This document shows positions 1-7,761 of a stretch of 28,766 nt of DNA, in pieces. The position numbers were made by a program, and so were the translations under genes. The stretch spans positions 1 to 28,766 of the forward strand of contig CAJUES010000006.1 in the NCBI GenBank assembly GCA_910585765.1, in the 5' to 3' direction. The DNA is from an uncultured Lachnospiraceae bacterium. Its GTDB lineage: Bacteria; Bacillota; Clostridia; Lachnospirales; Lachnospiraceae. The notes under the pieces were generated by a model. The model was not told the DNA's origin. It did no database searches and saw only the letters and a program-made list of their open reading frames with translations. Numbering within the stretch: position 1 is the first letter of the stretch; each line of letters starts with the position of its first letter.

Positions 1-1
1 G

Positions 2-1402
2 CCCATCCTGCAGCATGGCATTTCCTCTGTCCAGAATGAGGACATCGTGACGACTGCAATGCCGGAGACGATCGCGCTGGAGGCGCAGGAGGCAACCGCG
101 CTGGAACCGCATACGTCTTATTTTATTGATGCGCGCACAATACTGCTGCTTTACCTTGCGGGCACTCTTGTGACGGCAGGCATTTTGCTCGCGCAGAAGT
201 ACAGTTATTCAAGACGCCTGAAAAATGCGCTGCTGATAGAGCACAACGAGACGATCAACACGCTCCTGCGCGAGATGGATATGGGGCACATTCTGGTGTT
301 CACGAACGATGAGATCGCCTCCCCGCTGGTGTGCGGTCTGCTCTCTCCAAGGATCTACCTGCCCACGCGCATGGACTTTGGCAGCGCGGAACTCCTGCGC
401 CATATCCTCAGCCACGAGACCATGCATATCCGCCGGAAAGACAACTGGCTGAAAACTGTCATGCTCGTCGCACTCTGCATCCACTGGTTCAATCCGCTGG
501 TGTGGATCCTGTCCAGATATCTGGCATCCGACCTGGAGATGGCGTGCGACGAGGCTGTCCTTCGCCGGTATGATCACGGCGACGAGGCGGAGGAGAACAA
601 AAAGAACTACGCCATGAGCCTGCTCGCCATGGCAGTCTCGGAAAGCCGCCAGACATTGCTCTACAGCGCCTTCTCCAAGACCGAAGTCGAGAAACGCATA
701 CAAAATGTCCTGCACTATCGGAAAGCTTCCGCCCTGCTGCTGGCACTGTCGGTCTGCCTCCTGGTCAGCGGCTCCGTCGTCCTTGCCACCGGCGGACAGG
801 CGCCCTTTTACCAGACGCTGACTCCCTACTGCGCTTCCGACAGCTGCCGCTGGGGTGTGCAGGTCGATCTGACGCGGGACATCGCGCTGGGCAGGGACGC
901 GGAGGTCAGGGCATCTGAACGCATATTCGATATCATGCGCACAGATGCCGCGAACGACCCGGATATCCTCGAGGCACAGATCCTCGCCGCACTGTCCGAC
1001 GAATTCCATGTCGAGAAAAGCGCTTTCTCCCTTCACATATCGCTGTGTCTGGACGACGAGATACTGTACGAAGAGTACGCCAGGTGGGGGCTCGTCCGCA
1101 GCAGCGAGGACAACCTCATGTCGCTCCTGTACAACGGCGAGACCGTGCGCTCCTACTCCGACAAAATGATAGGACGCTACATGTCGCAGCCGGAAGGCGC
1201 GGTGGATCTCACTGTCGAGCGCGACCGCCTCGGCGAGATCGTCGCTGTCAGCGCCTACCGGAAGGGCGACCCCGAGTACGACCGCCGGACGGCCGAACTC
1301 GAACAGTCCAACCGGAAATATGCGTCGGACTTCCACTCTGCAGACATAATGCCGGGGATTGAATCTGTCGCGACCGAGGACAAAGTGCAGGAAAGTCATT
1401 GA
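2..1402 (+). CDS. BlaR1-type M56 membrane metallopeptidase, 5' end cut off
   Basis: The frame is open to the left edge, so the start and probably the first membrane helices are missing; a GTG at 47 has no convincing ribosome site. A membrane helix (about 140-195) is followed by a cytosolic zinc-protease domain with the HExxH motif HETMH at 413-427 and the downstream ACDEAV motif at 542-559 that supplies the third zinc ligand. A second helix (about 725-790) leads to a C-terminal region of about 200 residues that should lie outside the cell. In BlaR1/MecR1 proteins this outer part senses beta-lactam and the protease then inactivates a BlaI-type repressor. Here the outer part shows no penicillin-binding motifs (no SxxK was recognised), so the signal is unknown. 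A blaI partner would be expected upstream, outside the window. It is the only plus-strand gene and overlaps the end of the M18 gene by 7 bp. Confidence 0.85.
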   Translation, partial: PILQHGISSVQNEDIVTTAMPETIALEAQEATALEPHTSYFIDARTILLLYLAGTLVTAGILLAQKYSYSRRLKNALLIEHNETINTLLREMDMGHILVFTNDEIASPLVCGLLSPRIYLPTRMDFGSAELLRHILSHETMHIRRKDNWLKTVMLVALCIHWFNPLVWILSRYLASDLEMACDEAVLRRYDHGDEAEENKKNYAMSLLAMAVSESRQTLLYSAFSKTEVEKRIQNVLHYRKASALLLALSVCLLVSGSVVLATGGQAPFYQTLTPYCASDSCRWGVQVDLTRDIALGRDAEVRASERIFDIMRTDAANDPDILEAQILAALSDEFHVEKSAFSLHISLCLDDEILYEEYARWGLVRSSEDNLMSLLYNGETVRSYSDKMIGRYMSQPEGAVDLTVERDRLGEIVAVSAYRKGDPEYDRRTAELEQSNRKYASDFHSADIMPGIESVATEDKVQESH

Positions 1403-2682
1403 CCAAAAAACACTTCCGCCAGACGGATCAGGTGTTCTATATCTCTTGCTCCGCCCGTCTCGTACGCGGAGTGCATGGCAAGCTGGGGCAGTCCGATGTC
1501 CGCTGCCGCCATGGACACCTGCGCCATCGAGAGATTTCCAAGCGTCGAACCACCCGGTATATCCGAGTGGTTCGCGTATGTCTGGAGCGGGATATCGTTC
1601 CTGCCGCACAGACTCCTGACATACGCTGCGGAACAGGCATCCGTCGCATATTTCTGTCCGCCGTGGTATTTCAGCACCACTCCCCTGTTCAGATACGGGC
1701 GGTTCGTCAGATCCGCCTTGCCGCCCTGGTTCGGGTGACACGCGTGTGCATTGTCGGCACTGAGCATAAAGCTGTCCGCCTTCCATGTGCGGTGGATGTT
1801 TGCGCAGACACCCAGCCCGTCCGCGATATTTTCCAGTGTGTCCCTGAAAAAGGTCGAATCCGCCCCCTGCCTCGTGAGGCTTCCCACCTCCTCGTTGTCG
1901 AATACGGCGAGCACGTCAATATAGCGCTCCGATCTCTCACCGACGATCCCCTTCACCCCCGCAAAGACACACGCGAGGTCATCATACCGCGGCGCCATGA
2001 TAAACTCGTCATCCGCCCCCGCGAGAACCGCCTTCTCACAGTTCTCCACAAAAAGGTCATAGGACAAAATACTGTCCTCCTTTTCCCCCAGCGCGCTTGC
2101 AGCCATGGCGGCGATCATTCCCTTCGCGGACCGCTCCCGCCCTGCCACAGTGAGCAGGGGCAGCATGTCGTTCTGCGCGCTGAGCGCCGTGCCGTTGTTC
2201 GCGTCGCGGTTCATGTGGATCGCAAGGCTCGGTATCACGCAGAGATTCTCTTTCAGACGGACCGTTTTTGTCTCTATCCCGCGCTCACTCTCCACGCAGA
2301 CCCTTCCCGCGATCGTGAGCGGTCTGTCCAGCCATGTGGACAGGATCATGCCGCCATATTTTTCCGTATTCACGCTGACGTACACGCCCTCCTTCTCGAT
2401 CTCCGGGTTCTCCTTGACTTTGAACGCGGGGGAGTCCGAGTGGGCTGCGTACACGTGATACCCGCGGATCTTGCCGGCATCGCAGTCCGGCACACGGAAT
2501 GCGATCACGGACGACCCGTTCCGGACCACAAAATAGTCCCCGCCCTTCTCCAAAGCCCATACTTCCCTCTCCGAGAGCTCCACAAAGTTCGCCCGCAAAA
2601 GCTCTTTTCTGATATTTTCTACCGCGTGATAGCTTGTCAGACTGCTGTCTAGAAACGCCATCAGCTGATCTATATTCCCCAT
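1396..2682 (-). CDS. M18 family aminopeptidase (aspartyl-aminopeptidase-like)
   Basis: A cytosolic dinuclear zinc aminopeptidase of 428 residues, the usual length for bacterial M18 enzymes (apeA/apeB type). Visible family motifs are HSDSP (His81, Asp83), DNEEVGS (262-268, with Glu264/Glu265 at the catalytic and metal position), SADNAHACHPN (308-318) and the C-terminal AMHSAYETGG (His404). Family members remove N-terminal residues, often acidic ones, from peptides; the exact preference cannot be read from the sequence. The ATG start has AGGAGG six bases upstream. The gene begins 30 bp after the radA stop, so the two are probably cotranscribed. Its 3' end overlaps the convergent M56 gene, which leaves no room for a separate terminator. 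Confidence 0.93.
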   Translation of the reverse strand: MGNIDQLMAFLDSSLTSYHAVENIRKELLRANFVELSEREVWALEKGGDYFVVRNGSSVIAFRVPDCDAGKIRGYHVYAAHSDSPAFKVKENPEIEKEGVYVSVNTEKYGGMILSTWLDRPLTIAGRVCVESERGIETKTVRLKENLCVIPSLAIHMNRDANNGTALSAQNDMLPLLTVAGRERSAKGMIAAMAASALGEKEDSILSYDLFVENCEKAVLAGADDEFIMAPRYDDLACVFAGVKGIVGERSERYIDVLAVFDNEEVGSLTRQGADSTFFRDTLENIADGLGVCANIHRTWKADSFMLSADNAHACHPNQGGKADLTNRPYLNRGVVLKYHGGQKYATDACSAAYVRSLCGRNDIPLQTYANHSDIPGGSTLGNLSMAQVSMAAADIGLPQLAMHSAYETGGARDIEHLIRLAEVFFGQ

Positions 2683-2712
2683 GTCAATCCTCCTAATTCT
2701 TTGTCTGCGTCT

Positions 2713-4068
2713 TTATATCACATCGATCGCCTCGCCGATGCCGCCGACGCCAATGATCCTGATACCTTCTATCTTATCCATCCCCTCGAGATTTACTCTC
2801 GGCATGATCACCGTCTCATATCCGAGCTTTTTTGCCTCCTGCACCCGCTGCTGCGCCATGCTCACGGCGCGCACCTCGCCGCTCAGCCCCACCTCGCCGA
2901 ACACGATCGTCCGCTCGTCGACCGCACGGTTTTTGAAGCTGGAGACGATCGCCATGATCAGCCCCAGATCGATCGCCGGCTCGCTGATCTTCATGCCGCC
3001 TGCTATGTTCACATAGGCATCGCAGTCTCCGATCTGCAGCCCCAGACGCTTCTCGAGCACCGCCATCAGCAGGTTGACTCTGTTGAAATCCGTGCCCGTC
3101 GTCTGTCGCCTCGGTATCCCGAAGTTCGTCCTGCTCACGAGCGCCTGTATCTCGATCAGAATGGGTCTCGTGCCCTCCACGGAGCAGACCACGACAGAAC
3201 CGCTTGCACCCACCGGCTTTCCGCTCAGCATGTACTCAGACGGATTCTCCACCTCCATGAGCCCTTCCCTGCGCATCTCAAAGACGCCGATCTCATTGGT
3301 GGAACCAAAACGGTTCTTGACGCCCCGGAGGATCCTGTAGGAAGCGTACCTGTCGCCCTCGAAATACAGCACGGTGTCAACCATATGTTCCAGCACGCGC
3401 GGTCCCGCGACCGTCCCCTCCTTCGTCACATGTCCCACGATGAAGATCGACGTCCCCATGCCCTTTGCGAGCTGCAGAAAGACATTTGTCGCCTCCCGCA
3501 CCTGGGACACGCTCCCCGGCGCCGAAGTGACAGACTCCTGGTACATCGTCTGTATCGAGTCAATGACAACGATCTCCGGTTCGGTGTGGCGGATCGTCTC
3601 CTCCACAATGGCGAGGTTCGTCTCGCACAAGAGCATCATCGTGTCCTGGAAATCGCCGATCCGAACCGCCCTGAGCTTGATCTGTTTCAAGGATTCCTCC
3701 CCGGATATGTACAGAACTTTTCTTCCCGCGTTCGCGAGCAGCCTGCACATCTGCAGCAGAAGCGTGGACTTTCCGATGCCGGGATCGCCCCCCACCAGCG
3801 TCAGGGAACCCTGCATGATCCCCCCGCCGAGCACGCGGTCAAGCTCCGCGATGCCGGTGTGCGTGCGCGCCTCCTCCCCCATGGAGATAGAACCGATCTT
3901 GACAGGCTTTGCCGCCTCCCGAAACGGCGTGATCTTAGCGTTCGACACACTCACTTTTTCCTCCACGAACGTGTTCCACTTCCTGCATGCAGGGCACTGT
4001 CCCATCCATTTGGAGGACTCGTGTCCGCACTCCTGACAATAAAAAACAGTCGTACTTTTTTTTGCCAT
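2713..4068 (-). CDS. radA: DNA repair protein RadA
   Basis: A RecA-like ATPase that helps process recombination intermediates by promoting branch migration. The 451-residue protein shows the full architecture: an N-terminal zinc finger (Cys11, Cys14, Cys25, Cys28), Walker A GDPGIGKS (94-101), a Walker B strand IVVID (166-170), the RadA-specific KNRFG motif (251-255) and a C-terminal Lon-protease-like domain from about residue 290. The ATG giving MAKKSTT is chosen because GGGAGG lies 6 bases upstream and the zinc finger begins directly; the frame stays open for 38 more codons upstream, but these lack family similarity. The clpC-radA proximity recalls the Bacillus clpC-radA-disA cluster, but disA is absent and one small gene intervenes. 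No clear promoter was found between the upstream terminator and the start. Confidence 0.97.
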   Translation of the reverse strand: MAKKSTTVFYCQECGHESSKWMGQCPACRKWNTFVEEKVSVSNAKITPFREAAKPVKIGSISMGEEARTHTGIAELDRVLGGGIMQGSLTLVGGDPGIGKSTLLLQMCRLLANAGRKVLYISGEESLKQIKLRAVRIGDFQDTMMLLCETNLAIVEETIRHTEPEIVVIDSIQTMYQESVTSAPGSVSQVREATNVFLQLAKGMGTSIFIVGHVTKEGTVAGPRVLEHMVDTVLYFEGDRYASYRILRGVKNRFGSTNEIGVFEMRREGLMEVENPSEYMLSGKPVGASGSVVVCSVEGTRPILIEIQALVSRTNFGIPRRQTTGTDFNRVNLLMAVLEKRLGLQIGDCDAYVNIAGGMKISEPAIDLGLIMAIVSSFKNRAVDERTIVFGEVGLSGEVRAVSMAQQRVQEAKKLGYETVIMPRVNLEGMDKIEGIRIIGVGGIGEAIDVI

Positions 4069-4129
4069 TAGAACCTCCCAGATAAAACTATTTTCTTTCT
4101 GTTTCTTATTTTCTCTTATAAATTTCTGA

Positions 4130-4163
4130 TAAAGAAACCTCCTCATAGGAGGAGGTTTCTTTA
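4130..4163 (-). terminator. Perfect 15-bp stem-loop between the 137-residue gene and radA
   Basis: The arms at 4130-4144 and 4149-4163 are perfectly complementary around a 4-base loop. The outer part of the stem is A/T rich (TAAAGAAA with TTTCTTTA), so the RNA ends in a U-rich arm in either direction. It lies 32 bp past the stop of the 137-residue gene and 61 bp before radA, and is read as that gene's intrinsic terminator. It may be leaky or bidirectional, because no separate radA promoter is obvious. Confidence 0.8.
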
Positions 4164-4195
4164 CAGATATAAATTCTCTCAAATCATATCGCTAT

Positions 4196-4609
4196 CTATT
4201 TTTTAATGATCTTCACTTCTACCTCGCCTGAACCCTCCAGCTCCACGCTGATGCTGAGCTTTCCGGAAAGATTCGTCTTCATGACGCCAGCGCTCTCCCC
4301 TGCCACGACCACCTCATACTCAGAGTCATCCGCCGCGCCTACTGTGATCTGTACATCCTGGCTTCCCTCAACCGTAAAAGATATGCCGCTCTCGCTCTCA
4401 CAGAAATTGTGAACAGAAGTACCCGGGACCGATTCATATAAAAACAAACCGTTTTTCTCCAGCTTGGTGATCTCCTGGAAGGTCTTTACCTTGTACCTAT
4501 CCCCGGAATGCTCATAATCCTCAAGCTTTGCCTTTGCCGCCAGCTCGTGATTCCCAAAGCTGATACTTCCGTTACTCTCGGAACGTAGTAATTCATCAAT
4601 TACTGCCAT
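4196..4609 (-). CDS. Conserved 137-residue protein of unknown function
   Basis: A small acidic cytosolic protein with no signal peptide or membrane helix. The N-terminal part (1-60) contains KVKTFQEITKLEKNGLFLYES, and the second half (about 75-137) is a run of short alternating strands (VQITVGA, YEVVVAGES, KLSISVELEG, EVEVKIIKK) suggesting a small beta-sandwich. From memory, similar Lachnospiraceae proteins sometimes carry the label endosialidase; at this size and without recognisable sialidase motifs that name is not supported. AGGAGG lies 9 bases before the chosen ATG, and an out-of-frame ATG sits 5 bases upstream. The gene has a weak promoter candidate and a strong terminator, so it is probably a single-gene unit between clpC and radA. 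Confidence 0.85.
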   Translation of the reverse strand: MAVIDELLRSESNGSISFGNHELAAKAKLEDYEHSGDRYKVKTFQEITKLEKNGLFLYESVPGTSVHNFCESESGISFTVEGSQDVQITVGAADDSEYEVVVAGESAGVMKTNLSGKLSISVELEGSGEVEVKIIKK

Positions 4610-4653
4610 TTCATTTGTCCTCCTAAAAGTTTATTAGAATTAGTTTCTCTTAC

Positions 4654-4682
4654 ACTATAATCATATACTATCTTTTTGTCTT
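4654..4682 (-). promoter_or_regulatory. Weak sigma-A promoter candidate for the 137-residue gene
   Basis: On the minus strand AAGACA (4677-4682) is followed after 17 bases by TATAGT (4654-4659), in an A/T-rich stretch between the clpC stop and the gene. The -35 matches only 4 of 6 consensus bases. No hairpin terminator for clpC is visible in the same 131-bp gap, so read-through from clpC is an alternative. Confidence 0.4.
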
Positions 4683-4740
4683 TTTCCACAGAATTTTTTC
4701 TTATTTTTCAGTCAGGCGCACGTTTTTTTGTCTATATTGT

Positions 4741-7185
4741 CTATTTTACCGTAAAAGTCACCTTGTCGCCGCGCACCCCGGCCGTCACCGCGTCGCCTCT
4801 CTGAACCCTGCCCTCTAAGACTGCTGTGGCAAGCTCATTCTCCACGACATTCTGGATCGCGCGCTTTAACGGTCTTGCGCCCATCTTGAGGTCCGAGTAT
4901 TTCTTCACCAGATACTCTCTCAGCGTGTTTGTGAAGGACAGGTCTATATCCATCTGTGTCCTGCACCGCTCGCAGAGATTCCTGGACAGCAGCGAGACGA
5001 TCTGTTTCATATCCTGCTCCGTCAGCGGATGGAAGACCATGATCTCATCGATGCGGTTGATGAACTCCGGCTTGAACAGGCGTTTTACCTCTTCCATAAC
5101 ACCTGATTTCATTTTATTGTAATCCGCCTGCGCGTCTCTCCTGGCGGCAAATCCAAGATTTTTCGGGTCGACAATCCGCTGTGCACCCGCGTTGGAAGTC
5201 ATGATCAGGATCGTGTTCTTGAAGCTCACTTTCCTGCCCTTGGAGTCGGTGATATGACCGTCGTCGAGCACCTGCAGGAGGATATTGAACACGTCCGGAT
5301 GCGCTTTCTCGATCTCGTCAAACAGCACGACGGAATACGGCGATCTGCGCACCTTCTCGCTGAGCTGTCCCCCCTCCTCAAATCCTACATATCCCGGCGG
5401 GGATCCCACCATCTTGGAGACCGAGTGGGACTCCATATACTCTGACATATCCACCCGTATCAGGGCGTTTTCCGAGCCGAACATCGCCTCGGCAAGCGCC
5501 TTGGACAGCTCCGTCTTTCCCACACCGGTAGGTCCCAAAAACAGGAAGGAACCGATCGGTCTGTTGGGATCCTGCAGCCCCACACGACCGCGCTTCATCG
5601 TCTGTGCCACCGCGGTGACAGCCTCCTCCTGGCCGATGACACGCTTGTGGAGGATGGACTCGAGCTTCAGCAGCCGCTCGCTCTCCTTCTGCGTCAGCTT
5701 CCTGACCGGGATCTTTGTCCAGTTCGCCACAACCTCCGCGATATCATTCTCCGTCACGACGAGATTGCGCTCCTCCTGGTTCTTCTCATATTTTGCCACA
5801 GCCTTATCGTATTTCTTGATCAGATCCTCCTGCGCTTTGCGGAGCTCTGCCGCCTGCGTGTAAGCCTCCATCCGGATAGACCGCTCTATCTGAAGATCGT
5901 ACTTCTTGATCTGCTCTGTCATCTCCTTGAAGCTGTCGGGCACATTCATGTTCTTGAGCCGGATTGCCGCGGATGCCTCATCGATCAGATCGATCGCCTT
6001 GTCCGGAAGGTTTCTGTCGTTGATATACCGATCCGACAGCTTCACCGCCGCCTCGATCGCCTCCTGCGTGATAGTCACCTTGTGATGTTCCTCATACTTG
6101 TACGCCACGCCGCTCAGTATCTCGACAGCCTCGCTCTCGTTCGGCTCCTCCACCATCACCGGCTGGAAACGCCGCTCGAGCGCCGCGTCCTTCTCGATAT
6201 ACTTGCGGTACTCCGCGATCGTCGTGGCGCCGATCAGCTGTATCTCCCCTCTCGACAGGGACGGCTTGAGGATATTGGACGCGTCGATCGCCCCCTCGGC
6301 GCCGCCGGCGCCGATCAGCGTATGGATCTCATCGAGGAACAGATAGATGTTCCCCGCGTCGATCACCTCCCGGATCACTCGCTTGATGCGCTCCTCAAAC
6401 TCCCCGCGGTATTTTGAACCTGCCACCATCCCTGCGAGGTCGAGCGTCACGACGCGTTTGTTCTTGACCGTGTCGGGCACATCGCCGTTCACGATCCGAA
6501 GCGCGAGCCCCTCCGCGATCGCGGTCTTGCCCACGCCCGGCTCACCGATCAGGCAGGGATTATTCTTGGTGCGCCGCGACAGGATCTGCACAACGCGCAT
6601 GATCTCCGTCTCCCTGCCCACGACAGGATCCAGCTTTCCCTCTTTTGCCAGATTCGTCAGATCCCTGCTGTATTGATTCAGGGTCTGCGTCACACCGTTC
6701 TGTTTCTTTTTGTTCCTGTTTCTGCTCAGGTCGTCCTTGTGCTGGTTGATATCCTCCCCCATGGCGATCAGTGTATCCATATACAGCTTCTGCACATTGA
6801 TCCCGATCGTATTCAGGAGCCTGAGCCCCACATTCTCGCCCTCACGCAATATGGCGAGCAGAATGTGCTCCGTCCCTGTCAGCTGGCTCCTGAACTTCTC
6901 CGCCAGCCTGTGGCTGTCCTCGAGAACCTTCGCCGCCCTCGGGGAGTAGCCGTCCCGCTCCAACAGCGCGACATTCCCTTCCGGTGCGATCAGCTCCTTG
7001 ATCATACTGATGAGCTGCACCTCATCCACACCATTCTCGGCGAGAACTCTCGCCGCGACGCCTGTCTTCTCTTTCACCAGCCCCACAAGGATATGTTCAC
7101 TCCCAATATAGCTCTGGTGCAGATCCCTCGCAGCTCTGGCTGCTTTCTGCAGTGCCGCCTTTGCCTTATCCGTAAACTGCTGCAT
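4741..7185 (-). CDS. clpC: ATP-dependent Clp protease ATPase subunit ClpC
   Basis: An Hsp100 unfoldase that feeds substrates to the ClpP peptidase. The 814-residue protein has two N-terminal Clp-N repeats (about 4-145), AAA module 1 with Walker A GEPGVGKT (214-221) and Walker B FLDEIH (283-288), a UVR-type middle domain (about 421-460) that marks ClpC rather than ClpA or ClpB, and AAA module 2 with Walker A GPTGVGKT (551-558) and Walker B LFDEIEKAHP (621-630). The start giving MQQFTDKA is preferred because GGAGG lies 9 bases upstream; an in-frame ATG 21 bp earlier has no ribosome site. The usual Firmicutes partners ctsR, mcsA and mcsB are absent here; a GntR gene precedes it by 50 bp instead, and no CtsR heptad repeats were seen. 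Confidence 0.97.
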   Translation of the reverse strand: MQQFTDKAKAALQKAARAARDLHQSYIGSEHILVGLVKEKTGVAARVLAENGVDEVQLISMIKELIAPEGNVALLERDGYSPRAAKVLEDSHRLAEKFRSQLTGTEHILLAILREGENVGLRLLNTIGINVQKLYMDTLIAMGEDINQHKDDLSRNRNKKKQNGVTQTLNQYSRDLTNLAKEGKLDPVVGRETEIMRVVQILSRRTKNNPCLIGEPGVGKTAIAEGLALRIVNGDVPDTVKNKRVVTLDLAGMVAGSKYRGEFEERIKRVIREVIDAGNIYLFLDEIHTLIGAGGAEGAIDASNILKPSLSRGEIQLIGATTIAEYRKYIEKDAALERRFQPVMVEEPNESEAVEILSGVAYKYEEHHKVTITQEAIEAAVKLSDRYINDRNLPDKAIDLIDEASAAIRLKNMNVPDSFKEMTEQIKKYDLQIERSIRMEAYTQAAELRKAQEDLIKKYDKAVAKYEKNQEERNLVVTENDIAEVVANWTKIPVRKLTQKESERLLKLESILHKRVIGQEEAVTAVAQTMKRGRVGLQDPNRPIGSFLFLGPTGVGKTELSKALAEAMFGSENALIRVDMSEYMESHSVSKMVGSPPGYVGFEEGGQLSEKVRRSPYSVVLFDEIEKAHPDVFNILLQVLDDGHITDSKGRKVSFKNTILIMTSNAGAQRIVDPKNLGFAARRDAQADYNKMKSGVMEEVKRLFKPEFINRIDEIMVFHPLTEQDMKQIVSLLSRNLCERCRTQMDIDLSFTNTLREYLVKKYSDLKMGARPLKRAIQNVVENELATAVLEGRVQRGDAVTAGVRGDKVTFTVK

Positions 7186-7235
7186 TTCTCCATGCCTCCA
7201 TGTCATTTATATAGTCGCTGTATGCCCGCCGCGCG

Positions 7236-7607
7236 CTATTCCTCATAGCCCTCATAGATCTCGTCGATCAGTGCATGTACTTCCTCCCTCGATATCCGCT
7301 TGCAGCTGCTCTTTGCCAGCAGCACCTGCATATCGCGCTTTAGATCCTCCTTCGCCTGAATCTTGTCGATGTCGATCGCGATCACCGCACCTTTTCTCCG
7401 GTCAACCTTCACAAAGCCTTCCTGCTTTAGCACGGAGTACGCCTTGTTGACCGTGTGCATATTGATACCGATCGTATCTGCGAGCTGTCTCACGGACGGA
7501 AGCGTGTCTCCCTCCTGAAACTGAGACGTGGCGATCCCGATGATGATCTGGTTGCGCAGCTGCAGATAAAGGGCTTCATCACTGTTAAAATCAATCTCTA
7601 TATACAT
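7236..7607 (-). CDS. GntR-family regulator, YtrA subfamily
   Basis: A 123-residue regulator. Residues about 10-78 form the winged helix-turn-helix, with the typical LYLQLRNQI, LPSVRQLADTIGINMHTVNKAY and LKQEGFV signatures. The C-terminal tail is only about 45 residues, largely helical (KIQAKEDLKRDMQVLLAK, SREEVHALIDEIYEGYEE). Such short tails mark the YtrA subfamily, which dimerises and usually controls adjacent ABC transporters. Here no transporter is nearby and clpC follows 50 bp downstream, so it probably regulates its own unit including clpC; that is inference. The ATG giving MYIEIDF is chosen because the conserved domain starts there and GGGAG and AAGGAG lie just upstream; 22 further in-frame codons are not family-like. 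Confidence 0.9.
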   Translation of the reverse strand: MYIEIDFNSDEALYLQLRNQIIIGIATSQFQEGDTLPSVRQLADTIGINMHTVNKAYSVLKQEGFVKVDRRKGAVIAIDIDKIQAKEDLKRDMQVLLAKSSCKRISREEVHALIDEIYEGYEE

Positions 7608-7646
7608 TGGCTCCCACGCTCCTTCCGTCGATTGGCTGTTATATAG

Positions 7647-7675
7647 ATTGTAGCACACTAGCAATGTGCACACAA
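7647..7675 (-). promoter_or_regulatory. Sigma-A promoter of the gntR-clpC unit
   Basis: On the minus strand TTGTGT (7670-7675) and TACAAT (7647-7652) are separated by exactly 17 bases. The predicted RNA start is about 30 bases before the gntR start. The -35 and the spacer contain GTGTGCACA and GTGTGCTACA, a near direct repeat that could be an operator for the GntR protein. Confidence 0.65.
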
Positions 7676-7714
7676 GGGGATTATAGATTTTTAAGAAAAC
7701 GACGGTCCAGAGAC

Positions 7715-7750
7715 GAAAAAACCTGTCTGATTCTTTCCCTCAGACAAGTT
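7715..7750 (-). terminator. Intrinsic terminator of the purine/SH3 operon
   Basis: The arms 7720-7730 and 7740-7750 form an 11-bp stem with one G-U pair and a 9-base loop, and the minus-strand RNA continues into a run of U (7715-7720). It starts 12 bp past the stop of the SH3-domain gene. Confidence 0.85.
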
Positions 7751-7761
7751 CTTTCGTATTT

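Noticed and set aside
1399..2652. Plus-strand frame of over 400 codons opposite the M18 gene
   Set aside because: The minus-strand M18 gene has all family motifs and a good ribosome site; the antisense product is Arg/His/Val-rich and matches nothing.
2701..4071. Long plus-strand open frame opposite radA
   Set aside because: It mirrors a well-supported radA gene, has no recognisable domain or ribosome site, and long antisense frames are expected in GC-rich coding DNA.
4196..4609. Endosialidase as the function of the 137-residue protein
   Set aside because: The protein is far too small, with no Asp-box or recognisable sialidase active-site motif; the name seems to be a copied label.
7186..7260. 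CtsR operator before clpC
   Set aside because: No GGTCAAA-type heptad repeats were found in the gap or the gntR promoter.
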